The notes under the pieces were generated by a model. The model saw only the letters and a program-made list of their open reading frames with translations, was not told where the DNA came from and did not search any database. The translations under genes were made by a program, and so were the position numbers. This document shows positions 9,759 through 19,398 of a DNA stretch of 64,000 nucleotides, one piece after another. This stretch comes from Aigarchaeota archaeon. GTDB taxonomy: Archaea > Thermoproteota > Nitrososphaeria_A > Caldarchaeales > Calditenuaceae. The first letter of the stretch is position 1; each line of letters begins with the position of its first letter. The stretch lies in the NCBI GenBank assembly GCA_025059745.1, contig JANXDH010000004.1:111783-175782 (forward strand). The letters run 5' to 3'.

Positions 9759-10715
9759 ATGATCTCGTTCGTCACGACCCTGAAGCCTCTCACGGGTCGC
9801 TTTAACGTCATACAGCTCAACGCAATCAGGAGCTGGTTGAGGGTTTGCAATGAGTGTGAGATAGTGGTGGTGGGCGATGAAGAGGGGGTTGAGGGTCTAG
9901 TCCGTAGATATCAACTGAAGCATGTTAAAGAGGTGAGGAGGGCCCCCTCGGGAGCGCCTTACCTCGATGACCTTCTAAGAGTGGCCGAGGGGGTTGCTTC
10001 TTTCGAAACGATCTGTCTCATTAATGCCGACATAATTCTATTGAGGGACTTTCTTAGAGCGTACCACATGGTGAGGGGCGCTTTTGATAAGTTCGTCGTG
10101 ACGTCGCGTAGATTTGACCTACCGATAAATTACGAGGTCGACTTCAACGGAGAGAATATAGACGAGGGCCTACGAAATGAGGCGCGCAGATCGTATGTAG
10201 GGAGGGTTTCACGCGGTACCGACTTGTTCCTGTTCAAGAAAGATACGTTCATCAACGTCCCTCCCCTCATCATTGGGCGACTCATCTGGTCGAGGTGGTT
10301 CATACTCGAGGGTTTATCGAATGGGATACCAGTGATTGACGCAACGCCGGTGATCACAGCGATACATCAGACCCATGATTACGCGCATATAAAAGATGAA
10401 AGAGTAGAGGCGGCTTCAAAATCAGGGCTCAGAGGTTATGATGCGATAGCGAGGGGGCTCGAGTACAAGTGGAACTCAAGGGTAGGAAGCGTGGCGGCCT
10501 ATTTCTCGGAGGCTGACTGTAACTATGTATTGACTCCGGACGGACCGGTCAAGAGGAGCGACCTGAACTACGTCATACGACATATCATCAAGTACCCCCT
10601 GATCAACCAGAGCACTCGAAGGGCCGCAACTCTATTTTACAGGGAGCTCGTACCTTCGAAGAGGGTGCGTGCATTAGTTAAGAAGCTAGGCTTCAGATCG
10701 GGGGTCCTCTACTGA
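9759..10715 (+). CDS. Glycosyltransferase-like protein (GT-A type)
   Basis: MISFVTTLKPLTGRFNVIQLNAIRSW...CLINADIILLRDF (D-x-D-like acidic motif). Confidence 0.6.
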   Translation: MISFVTTLKPLTGRFNVIQLNAIRSWLRVCNECEIVVVGDEEGVEGLVRRYQLKHVKEVRRAPSGAPYLDDLLRVAEGVASFETICLINADIILLRDFLRAYHMVRGAFDKFVVTSRRFDLPINYEVDFNGENIDEGLRNEARRSYVGRVSRGTDLFLFKKDTFINVPPLIIGRLIWSRWFILEGLSNGIPVIDATPVITAIHQTHDYAHIKDERVEAASKSGLRGYDAIARGLEYKWNSRVGSVAAYFSEADCNYVLTPDGPVKRSDLNYVIRHIIKYPLINQSTRRAATLFYRELVPSKRVRALVKKLGFRSGVLY

Positions 10716-10719
10716 GGGA

Positions 10720-11859
10720 TCAAGTCGCGTCGATCGCCTGACGGTACGCCTCCATGTAACGCTCCGTGATTATCGACCAGTCGAATGTAAGCGCCTTCTC
10801 CCTCCCCCTCTTCCCCATCTCAGCCCTCAGCCCCTCGTCAGAGATTAGTAGCTCCAAGTACTTGGCGTACTCGCTAGGTTCAGAGGGTATAAAGCCCTCG
10901 CTACCATGCTCCAAGGAGAACGGCCCCGCGCGCGAGGATATAGAAGGGAGGCCCGACGACATAGCCTCCAGCAGCACCAAGGGGCCGGCATCATCTCTGG
11001 TACACGTTATAAAGATGTCGCTCATCCCGTAGAACGCGGGCATCTCATGGAAGGGAGCGGACGTCCTGGTGTAGCTCACACCGAGGGCCCTCAGCTTCTC
11101 GATCACACCCTTGTAGTATTCCAAGTACCCGTGGTCTACTGGCCCTACCAGCATGAGGTGTATCCTTCTTCTGGTCCTCTCGTCAAGGTGACCGATCACC
11201 TCGGCAAGTATGTCGTGTCCCTTTATGGGTATCCAACGGCCGACCGTCAGCACCACGATCTTGTCCTCGGGCACACCGTACTTAGAGCGCGCCTCCGTCT
11301 TGGCTTCGTTCGTCAGAGGCCTGAAGAGGTCCGTGCTCACACCGTTCGGGATGAAGAGGACCTTCAGTATCCGAGCGACGTCCTGATTCACCGCGGTCCT
11401 CACCTTCGCGTACTTCATCTCGTTTATTATTGCGTTACGGTACTTTGGTATCGAATGTGGATGTATGTGGTACGTCCAAACGCTGGCTATATCGGTCATC
11501 TTGACCGCGAGGCCCCAGCCACATGTACCGACCGTCTTATACAGCTGTGGATACGAATAGAAGGTCGGCGCGTGGACGTGGACTACATCATGGTGATGGA
11601 ACAGCCTCATGAGGTACGTCAGGTCGTTGAATTCACGGAGTAACTTGAAAGGGACGAGTTTAAAACGCGTGGGATTGGTATGAACGTCTGTCCCGTAGCA
11701 GTAGACCTTGAGGGAGTCGTGGTACCACAGCCCTTTAGCGACCTTGCTCATCCCCGACCAGCACGCGATGGAGACGTCATGACCGGCTGACCTCTGCCTC
11801 CTCGCGAGCTCGTAAGAGACGGGAAAAGGATAATATCTACTATAGTGCAGTATTCTCAT
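10720..11859 (-). CDS. Glycosyltransferase family 4
   Basis: VVLTVGRWIPIKGHDILAE and DAGPLVLLEAMSSGLPSISS. Confidence 0.85.
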   Translation of the reverse strand: MRILHYSRYYPFPVSYELARRQRSAGHDVSIACWSGMSKVAKGLWYHDSLKVYCYGTDVHTNPTRFKLVPFKLLREFNDLTYLMRLFHHHDVVHVHAPTFYSYPQLYKTVGTCGWGLAVKMTDIASVWTYHIHPHSIPKYRNAIINEMKYAKVRTAVNQDVARILKVLFIPNGVSTDLFRPLTNEAKTEARSKYGVPEDKIVVLTVGRWIPIKGHDILAEVIGHLDERTRRRIHLMLVGPVDHGYLEYYKGVIEKLRALGVSYTRTSAPFHEMPAFYGMSDIFITCTRDDAGPLVLLEAMSSGLPSISSRAGPFSLEHGSEGFIPSEPSEYAKYLELLISDEGLRAEMGKRGREKALTFDWSIITERYMEAYRQAIDAT

Positions 11860-11866
11860 CGCGGTA

Positions 11867-12958
11867 CTATCTCTGATCGAGAGCCATGTGATAAACTTCT
11901 AGGTACCGTTTAGTTATCAAGTCCCAGTCGAATGCCAACGAACTCTCTCTGGCGTTCTGTCCCATACGTCTCCTCAACCCCTCATCGGTGAGTAAGAGTT
12001 CTAAATGCTCCACGAACTGATCGTTATCTCTCGCTACGAAAGCGTTGAAGCCATGTACAGGATACGCGGAACCCATATCGAACATCACTACCGGGTCGTA
12101 TTTTCTTGCAACAGATTTTGCGCGTTTATAATGTGACTTCATGTATCTATCGTTCTCGTTGAGGAGTCCTGCAATCACTACTTGGACTTGTCTTCTCACG
12201 CTCTCCTTCAATTTCCCTAAGATCTCCATCAGGAGGTCGTGTCTCTTTACAGGATACCAGTTTCCAACGCTCAAGATCACAGCTTTCTCGCCTCCAATAA
12301 ACCACCTCCTATATTCATCTATTTCCTCTCTCTTGAGTGGCTTAAAGAACCTAGTATCGACCCCGTTCGGTATGTGATGACAGTTTATGAGGTCAGTTAC
12401 AAATTTCGATGGGGCCGTCACCTGATGGGCAAAGCTCATCTCCCCTCTCAATGCCTTATAATGTTTGATTATAGAAGGTAGCCCCGAGTGAATGGTGAGG
12501 ACCACGCCAAGGTCCTTGTTTAGGCGAGCCGCATAACCCCAACCAGATAATCCGAGGGAGTAAAGTTTAGGCCACTGATAGAAAATCGGGCCGTGAACGT
12601 GGAATACGTCGGCCTTCCTAAGTATTGGGGAGAGATATATCAGGTCGTTTAGTTCACGAAAAAGCCTAAACGGGATTAGATTGAAGAGCTCGAAGTGTTG
12701 TTTCTTTCCTATCTTCGTGCGATAGATATCTGGACCGAACGTCTTAACGCTCTTACTGTTATAGATGATGAGGTTATCTTGAGTTGTAATGCGAGGGTAG
12801 CAGTATATCTCCACCGCGTGCCCCATCTCTAACTGCCTCCGGACAACCTCATTCATCACGCCGCCCGGACCTCTTGAGAAGTGAATTATCTTTAAAGGGT
12901 CCACGTGACTATAAGATGAGTGACTGTTATAAACTTTGGTACGAGGCGGTCCAGTCAC
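11867..12958 (-). CDS. Glycosyltransferase family 4, tandem paralogue of the preceding gene
   Basis: VILSVGNWYPVKRHDLLMEILGKL; collinear similarity to 10720-11859 (DLITKRYLEVYHMAL vs SIITERYMEAYRQAI). Confidence 0.75.
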   Translation of the reverse strand: MTGPPRTKVYNSHSSYSHVDPLKIIHFSRGPGGVMNEVVRRQLEMGHAVEIYCYPRITTQDNLIIYNSKSVKTFGPDIYRTKIGKKQHFELFNLIPFRLFRELNDLIYLSPILRKADVFHVHGPIFYQWPKLYSLGLSGWGYAARLNKDLGVVLTIHSGLPSIIKHYKALRGEMSFAHQVTAPSKFVTDLINCHHIPNGVDTRFFKPLKREEIDEYRRWFIGGEKAVILSVGNWYPVKRHDLLMEILGKLKESVRRQVQVVIAGLLNENDRYMKSHYKRAKSVARKYDPVVMFDMGSAYPVHGFNAFVARDNDQFVEHLELLLTDEGLRRRMGQNARESSLAFDWDLITKRYLEVYHMALDQR

Positions 12959-13035
12959 CTATTTTTTCTCCTAACTCAGGGTGCTAACGTCTACCACGAT
13001 TATATATTTCAGTAACTAGGTCAAGGACTGAATAA

Positions 13036-14082
13036 ATGAGGGTGCTGGTCACGGGAGGGTTAGGCTTCATAGGCTCCCATATAGTTGAGTATTACCTGAA
13101 AAAGGGCTGGAGGGTGACGATCCTTGATAATTTTTATAGCAACGCCGGGCACAGCAACAAGTCCAAGGGGGTACTCTACAACCTTGACCACCTCAGGCGT
13201 AACTACGGGGAGATCGAATTGGTCAACAGAGACGTGAGAAGTTTTGATAGTGTAAAAGAGGCTGCTAAGGACGCGGACTTCATCTTCCATACAGCAGCAC
13301 AGGTAGCCGTTACCACCTCCCTAAAGGACCCTAGGACGGACTTCGAGACCAACGCACTGGGGACCCTTAACGTACTTGAGGCCGCTAGATTAAACGATTC
13401 AGCTGTAGTATTCTGTAGCACGAATAAGGTGTACGGGACGAACATAAACAAGATCCCCGTAAGGGAGTATGAGAAGAGGTACGCTTTTGCTGATGAGGAC
13501 TACAGCAATGGGATACCGGAGACGTTCCCTATAGATGCGTGCTGGCACAGCCCCTACGGTTGCTCGAAATTGGCTGCAGACATCTATGTTCAAGATTATG
13601 CCCACACCTATGGGTTAAGGAGTGGGGTCTTTCGGCTCTCCTGCGTATACGGAGAGAGGCAATTTGGCGTGGAGGACCAAGGATGGTTAAGCTGGTTCGT
13701 GATAGCGACGCTGACGAACAGACCCATCACGATCTACGGCGACGGCAAGCAGGTTAGAGACGTGCTGTTTGTAACTGATCTAATAAGAGCGTTCGATAGT
13801 TTCCTCGCTTCAAACCTAAAGCATGAAGTCTTCAACTTGGGAGGGGGGCCACAGAATACCCTCTCGTTGCTCGAGCTCTTTGACTTTATCGAGAAAGTGA
13901 GCGGAAAACGTCCTAGGGTATCTTTTGCGGATTGGCGCCCTGCAGATCAGAAAGTCTACGTATCCGATATAAGAAAGGCGGAGAGGCTCCTAGGGTGGAG
14001 ACCTAACGTGAACCCCTCGGATGGGGTCTCTAGGATATTCCGCTGGACCTCAAATAACATAGATCTGTTCACAGAGAGCTGA
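13036..14082 (+). CDS. NAD-dependent nucleotide-sugar epimerase/dehydratase
   Basis: VTGGLGFIGSHIVEYYLKKG Rossmann motif; YGCSKLAADIYVQDY (YxxxK). Confidence 0.85.
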   Translation: MRVLVTGGLGFIGSHIVEYYLKKGWRVTILDNFYSNAGHSNKSKGVLYNLDHLRRNYGEIELVNRDVRSFDSVKEAAKDADFIFHTAAQVAVTTSLKDPRTDFETNALGTLNVLEAARLNDSAVVFCSTNKVYGTNINKIPVREYEKRYAFADEDYSNGIPETFPIDACWHSPYGCSKLAADIYVQDYAHTYGLRSGVFRLSCVYGERQFGVEDQGWLSWFVIATLTNRPITIYGDGKQVRDVLFVTDLIRAFDSFLASNLKHEVFNLGGGPQNTLSLLELFDFIEKVSGKRPRVSFADWRPADQKVYVSDIRKAERLLGWRPNVNPSDGVSRIFRWTSNNIDLFTES

Positions 14083-14085
14083 CCA

Positions 14086-14292
14086 CTAACTGCTTTTGAA
14101 CCTCCAGATGACAGTCATGACGTTATCGGTCCTTTTACTCGTAACCCCCTCTCCGATCCTACTCTCTAAGTATCTAACCGCTTCTTCCTTCCTCTTTCCG
14201 TCATACTCTCTGTCGTGAAACTGTACCACCAATTCCTCTACGCCGTATTGCGGTAAAAGATAGGTCTCTTGAGGGGTTGATGTCCGCATCAC
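14086..14292 (-). CDS. Possible small hypothetical protein (68 aa)
   Basis: MMRTSTPQETYLLPQYGVEELVVQFHDREYDGKRKEEAVRYLESRIGEG... fills an otherwise empty gap; no family recognised. Confidence 0.35.
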   Translation of the reverse strand: MMRTSTPQETYLLPQYGVEELVVQFHDREYDGKRKEEAVRYLESRIGEGVTSKRTDNVMTVIWRFKSS

Positions 14293-14408
14293 TCACAATT
14301 GATCTTCACTACTTGTGGATTATACTCGCTGACCAAGTCTAGCAGACTGGTGACAGTTACCGAAACATACTTAACTACTTCCCCCCTCACCACCAGTCCA
14401 AACTGCAA
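14289..14408 (-). CDS. Possible small ORF (39 aa), translationally coupled to 14086-14292
   Basis: TTG start, MQFGLVVRGEVVKYVSVTVTSLLDLVSEYNPQVVKINCE*; the stop overlaps the start of the next small ORF (GAGTGATG). Confidence 0.25.
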   Translation of the reverse strand: MQFGLVVRGEVVKYVSVTVTSLLDLVSEYNPQVVKINCE

Positions 14409-14465
14409 GGGACTTCAGCGAGCTCATGTGTTCTCACGAAGGACAGGTTCTAGTTTACATAACTT

Positions 14466-15641
14466 TTACTTGTTGATATATCCGTTAACTATCTCGAGCA
14501 TCTGCTTTGTTATCAGGCGGACGTCGAAGTCCGCAGACCTGAGCGGCCCCCGCTCTCTATATCTCTTCAGAAGATTATCATCTTGAAGGGTGGAGATCAT
14601 AGTCTCGGCCCATACATCCTCTTCCTTGGTTAGGGGGGATTCTGGTCCACGCATGATACCGTCGGGTACGGGCATAAGAATTCCGTAGTCTGCGAACTCG
14701 GGTGACGCGAGTGAGCCGAACTTATAACTCGTCCGGGGTGCCAGGGCCTCCCTCGGGCCGCTCAGGCAGTCAGAAGAGACGACTGGGGTGCCGCAAGCAA
14801 GCGCCTCTAATAAAGCTAGACTGAACCCCTCTTTGATTGATGGAAACGCGAAGAGGTCTGATCTAGCCACCAATTTGGGCGGGTTCAACCGTGGCCCCAT
14901 AAGCACTACCCGTCCTCTCAATCCCAGTCTCTCCACGTATGAGTGGAGCCTCCTTTCAAGAGGGCCGCCTCCTATGATTATCAGCTTGGACTTCCTCAGC
15001 TCCTCCGTGACCTTCTTGAACGACCTTATGAGGTGCCACTGACCTTTCTGCCAGACCAAACGACCCACGTTGACGATCGTTGGATCACCGAGAGCGCTCT
15101 CTTCCTCGGGCGTGATCTCCTCTCTGCTAAGCTTCTTGATGAGTTCGTTATCTATCGGATTGTATAACACGTGCGTCTTTGATGGGGCGGCGTAGTGTTG
15201 ACGTATCAGGACGTCCCGCAACGCTCGTGATACGGCGAGTATGCCGTCTGCGACGTGGTAAATCGTCAGGAATTTGACCGCGTTGATACCGTAAAAGATA
15301 GGGTGTCGGATGTTCAGGCCGGTCGGGTAATTTTGAAACCATAAGAATTTTCGGACTCGATGGGGAGTTAGGGCGTTTAAGGTGTGGGCGCTAGTGAGCA
15401 AGCTTATGACCGCGTCAGGCCTGTAATTGTTCAAAAAGCTCACATAACTGATGAAGCGAGTGATCCTTCCCGCACTTCGATCTTCCAAAAGGTACAAGGG
15501 ACAACTCAGATCGTACATGACTGGTCTACGAAAGATGATGACCGCTACCTCTGTAGACCTCGAAAGTTCTTTACTGATCAACGCGACGGCCCTCTCGGCG
15601 CCGCCTATCTCTAGGGAGGGTATAAGGAACGCTAGACGCAC
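14466..15641 (-). CDS. Glycosyltransferase family 4
   Basis: IPSLEIGGAERAV, IVNVGRLVWQKGQWHLI and EGFSLALLEALACGTPVVSSDC. Confidence 0.88.
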   Translation of the reverse strand: MRLAFLIPSLEIGGAERAVALISKELSRSTEVAVIIFRRPVMYDLSCPLYLLEDRSAGRITRFISYVSFLNNYRPDAVISLLTSAHTLNALTPHRVRKFLWFQNYPTGLNIRHPIFYGINAVKFLTIYHVADGILAVSRALRDVLIRQHYAAPSKTHVLYNPIDNELIKKLSREEITPEEESALGDPTIVNVGRLVWQKGQWHLIRSFKKVTEELRKSKLIIIGGGPLERRLHSYVERLGLRGRVVLMGPRLNPPKLVARSDLFAFPSIKEGFSLALLEALACGTPVVSSDCLSGPREALAPRTSYKFGSLASPEFADYGILMPVPDGIMRGPESPLTKEEDVWAETMISTLQDDNLLKRYRERGPLRSADFDVRLITKQMLEIVNGYINK

Positions 15642-15677
15642 TCTAATCTACTATCTAACGCCACTTTTTAATCGTTT

Positions 15678-16805
15678 CTAACTGGTGTTGTTGTACCCAT
15701 TGATCAGGACGTTAACGATCTCCTCTCTGAATGTGACTGAGTCGAACTCTGATGCCCTCCGCCTCACCTCTTCTGAATAACTCGAGAGGTCACCCTCGCT
15801 GATCAGGTTGCGTATGGCTTCAACCATCTCGTCCACGTCACCCCAGCCCACACAGTATCTGCCCTCACAGCATATGTCGTACCAAGGGCCGCCGTCCTTA
15901 TAGATCACCGGGATGCACCCGGACGCCATGGCCTCCACCACGGATATCCCGAAGAACTCTTTTCTGGCTGCGTGGAGGTATACCTTCGCCTCAGAGAGCG
16001 TTTTTGTTACTACCTCACGGGTCGCGTTCTTCAATAGAACGACATTGCTCGGCGCCATTCTCTTTATTTTTTCATAGTATAGCAGGTTCCTCGCATTGTT
16101 GACGAAACCCATTATATGGAATTTCACATCGGGTAGACGTCTTGCGGCCGATACAACGTCCTCGTAACCTTTGTCCGGATCGAAGCGGCCGACGGTGGCT
16201 ACGACGTCCCCCTTATCTCTCCAACGTAGAAATTTGAGCTTTCTCGTGTTGACCGGCGGGTAGATCACAACGCTCCTCATTCTTTTAAAGCTAGTCTCAG
16301 CGATACTCTGGGTGTATCTGCTATTGAAAACGATCAGGTCTATGTTCTTAAGATATTCGGAAAAGACGCGCGTCAGTAAATCATCATAAATTTTTATCAT
16401 TGATCTGAACGTGAGAAGCCTGTCAGAGTGCGCATAAATCACGTTATAGGAGCTCTTTAGGGGGCTCAGGAACAAGAGCTCCGTTGGCTTGTAATAAAAT
16501 ATCGTGTCCGAGTTCGTTATCTTGTAGAACAGAAGGGCCTTTCTGAGGAAATTCGCGGGCAGTAGTAAGAACGTCTTCTCGTTCAGGGGTTTGATGCCAC
16601 GGAGAGGGTTACCTGTAATCTCACAAGATCCTAGTACGTCGCGATCGATGCCCAAGCTCTCTGCGAGCCTGATCAAGGTAGTGTGGTCAGAGACGATGAG
16701 CGGTTTCACGGACCTCTCTTTCAAAGAGAGGAGGGTATTCAGGAGTACCTGTTCCCCTCCCCCCCACTCAGTTATCGAGCAGGCCGTTACGGTGATTCTC
16801 TTCAA
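15678..16805 (-). CDS. Glycosyltransferase family 4
   Basis: VVATVGRFDPDKGYEDVVSAAR and EFFGISVVEAMASGCIPVIYKDGGP. Confidence 0.88.
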   Translation of the reverse strand: MKRITVTACSITEWGGGEQVLLNTLLSLKERSVKPLIVSDHTTLIRLAESLGIDRDVLGSCEITGNPLRGIKPLNEKTFLLLPANFLRKALLFYKITNSDTIFYYKPTELLFLSPLKSSYNVIYAHSDRLLTFRSMIKIYDDLLTRVFSEYLKNIDLIVFNSRYTQSIAETSFKRMRSVVIYPPVNTRKLKFLRWRDKGDVVATVGRFDPDKGYEDVVSAARRLPDVKFHIMGFVNNARNLLYYEKIKRMAPSNVVLLKNATREVVTKTLSEAKVYLHAARKEFFGISVVEAMASGCIPVIYKDGGPWYDICCEGRYCVGWGDVDEMVEAIRNLISEGDLSSYSEEVRRRASEFDSVTFREEIVNVLINGYNNTS

Positions 16806-16898
16806 TTTTCAGAGACTTGTACCCAGTTCTTTTTTATAATCGTTATACGTACGCTTAGTTCAGGTGGTATATACGACCCCGGAGTTACTGGTACCAAC

Positions 16899-18215
16899 CT
16901 AGCGGTCGGCCTCGTTTACTCCTAGCGGTATGTACGTGACAGAACCCTTTGCCACGGAGTTCTTATCGAGTATCCTCCAACAGTCAACTATCACCTTCCC
17001 CTTTCCGTTTATAGTTTTGAACTCAGTCCACGGTGTCGCTATCACTATGATGTCGCAGTTCCTGACGCACTCTTCCTTAGACCTCTCATAGACCACCGAA
17101 TCCTTCAAGACGTTCTTGGCGTTCTCAAGTGCCAGCGGATCGTAGACGTGGACCTCATACCCTTTCCTACGAAGCTCCATGGCTAGGTGTAACGATTGAG
17201 ACTCGTCTATAACAGGAGTGTTGGGCTTGTATGAGAGCCCGAGGATACCAATTTTTTTGTTGTTAGATTTAGTTACCTCTTCGATCATCCTGACGATGCG
17301 CTCTGGTTGTACCGTGTTGACTCTGTGCGTGGTCATCGCCAGCTCGGCTTGTCCTCCGATCGATTCAGCAAACCTCACGAAAGCTATATTGTCTCTAGGG
17401 AAGCACGGTCCGCCGTATCCGAGCCCTCCCCTCAGATACCTCGGGCCTATCCGACTGTCCTTGCCGAGGATCCTCGTTACCTCGTCCACATTCGCCTTCG
17501 GTACTCTCTCACATATCTCGGCCAAGGTGTTCGCGAAGGTGATTTTCATCGTAATGAACGAGTTTATCGCTATTTTAGCTATCTCGGCGTTTATAAAATT
17601 AGTCCTCTCGATGGGGGGGTTGTTGGTACATACCTTCTTGTAAATACTGGACAGAAGGTTACCAGCCCTCTCATCACTCTCCCCTATGAGGACGAAGTCG
17701 GGTCTGAGAAGGCCGTTGATGACGTCACCTAGCGCGATGAACTCAGGGTTATAGCAGAGTCCGAGGTTCTTCCCAGTCCTCCTCCCCGAGTATTCCTCTA
17801 GAGTGGGTCTGACGATGGTGTCCATAGAGCCTGGCATCACGGTGCTATTGAGCGCGACTAAGTGGTAGTTTCGCTTAGTAGATAGAACCTTTCCTATCTC
17901 ACTCATCGCCTCAACTACGTACTTGGAAGAGAACGAACCGTCTGGATCGCTGGGCGTTGGGACCACAACGAAGGTTACTCCGGTGTTGGAGATCGCTTCA
18001 CCGTAATCTGTCACGGCTCTGAGCCTCTTTCGGTTCATTCTGAGAAGTCTATCGAGTTTAGGTTCGTAGATGGGGGATCTACCCTTGTTGATCTCTTCTA
18101 CCTTCTTGTCGTCTATGTCGACTCCTATGACCTTGTACCCTCTATGAGCGAGAACGGTAGCGATGCAAAGCCCTAGCTTGCCTAGCCCGACGATAGATAT
18201 GCGGGAGACATTCAA
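16899..18215 (-). CDS. Nucleotide-sugar dehydrogenase (UDP-glucose 6-dehydrogenase family)
   Basis: VGLGKLGLCIATVLAHRGYKVIGVDID; GGLGYGGPCFPRDNIAF (catalytic Cys motif). Confidence 0.92.
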   Translation of the reverse strand: MNVSRISIVGLGKLGLCIATVLAHRGYKVIGVDIDDKKVEEINKGRSPIYEPKLDRLLRMNRKRLRAVTDYGEAISNTGVTFVVVPTPSDPDGSFSSKYVVEAMSEIGKVLSTKRNYHLVALNSTVMPGSMDTIVRPTLEEYSGRRTGKNLGLCYNPEFIALGDVINGLLRPDFVLIGESDERAGNLLSSIYKKVCTNNPPIERTNFINAEIAKIAINSFITMKITFANTLAEICERVPKANVDEVTRILGKDSRIGPRYLRGGLGYGGPCFPRDNIAFVRFAESIGGQAELAMTTHRVNTVQPERIVRMIEEVTKSNNKKIGILGLSYKPNTPVIDESQSLHLAMELRRKGYEVHVYDPLALENAKNVLKDSVVYERSKEECVRNCDIIVIATPWTEFKTINGKGKVIVDCWRILDKNSVAKGSVTYIPLGVNEADR

Positions 18216-18221
18216 GATCCA

Positions 18222-19259
18222 TCACGAGGCGCGAAACGCAGCTATCTTCCTCAACTTTAAGTGCCAATCGATGGTTAATTTGAGGCCCTCTTCTAGGTCC
18301 ACTTTTGGTTCCCACCCCAGCATCGCCTTTGCGCGCGATATATCGAGAGCCCTGCTCAGCGGCCCTTCAGGTTTGTTCCTATCGAAAAACACCTTACTGG
18401 GTTTATGACCGCTAAGGTTGAGGATCATACTAGCTACGTCCTTGATCTTGTATCGTTTGTCCCAACCGAGGTTGATCGGAGTCGCGTCAGTGACCTTCTC
18501 TGTAGCCAGAATGGTCCCCTCGACTATATCCTCGACGTAGGTGAATCCCCTCTCTTGCTCACCACTCCCCCAGACCACGAAGGGGTCCTCACGGTTGAGC
18601 GCTCTCTCGATTAACGCGGCGATCGCGTGAGAGGCATCAAACTGGCCGGGTCCATATACCGTTAGATACCTGCATACTGAAGACTTGAAACCCTTCTCCA
18701 GGTAAAGCGCCCTAAGCTGGAGCTCACCCATCAGCTTCGCAAAACCGTAGAGGTTGTCACTGCTATTCCAACCCTCTCCAGTAGAGAGGATGTCGTCCTC
18801 TTTCAAAAGGTAACCAGGTTTGTTAAGAGAGGGGGCGTAGACGCAGGCGCTTGAAGAGTAGTGCAACCTGTCAACTCCGGCCTCGTAGCTCGCCATAATG
18901 ACGTTGTGATCGATAGCGAATATCTCAGAGGTCTCTACCTGATACCTGTCAACGAACTCCCTTCCTCCGAATAGTGCACTTAGGTGGAATACGATATCGT
19001 AGTCTTTGGCAAGATTTTGGAAGGCATGCCTATCCGTCCTCAGGTCCATGATGACTAAAGACGGTTCACCGTAGCCGTGTTTCTTATAGATCTCGTTGAG
19101 ACGTTCGAGTTTGGCCTGCCATACCCAATGCTTGTTGGGGATGAAAAGTTTGTCAACGACCGTCACCTCACCCCCTAACCCGAGTAACCTGTCTACAAGG
19201 GCGCCACCTATGAAGCCTGCACCACCAGTGACGATGATCCTCTTCCCGGACCATTTCAT
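18222..19259 (-). CDS. NAD-dependent epimerase/dehydratase
   Basis: VTGGAGFIGGALVDRLLGLGG; YGFAKLMGELQ. Confidence 0.85.
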   Translation of the reverse strand: MKWSGKRIIVTGGAGFIGGALVDRLLGLGGEVTVVDKLFIPNKHWVWQAKLERLNEIYKKHGYGEPSLVIMDLRTDRHAFQNLAKDYDIVFHLSALFGGREFVDRYQVETSEIFAIDHNVIMASYEAGVDRLHYSSSACVYAPSLNKPGYLLKEDDILSTGEGWNSSDNLYGFAKLMGELQLRALYLEKGFKSSVCRYLTVYGPGQFDASHAIAALIERALNREDPFVVWGSGEQERGFTYVEDIVEGTILATEKVTDATPINLGWDKRYKIKDVASMILNLSGHKPSKVFFDRNKPEGPLSRALDISRAKAMLGWEPKVDLEEGLKLTIDWHLKLRKIAAFRAS

Positions 19260-19398
19260 GGCCTTGGTACCTCATCACTGCCCCAAGTATTTAAGATTGT
19301 GTACAGATAGATTTGAAGCCCTATTCAGGAATAGACTCGCTCGTCACCACGCGAGTCCAGCGTACGACTTTCGCGCCCGGTAAGTTAGCGCATCTCGA

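Noticed and set aside
10906-11643. 245-aa ORF antisense to a GT4 gene
   Set aside because: Shadow ORF opposite a clear glycosyltransferase; His/Arg/Pro-rich translation typical of antisense frames.
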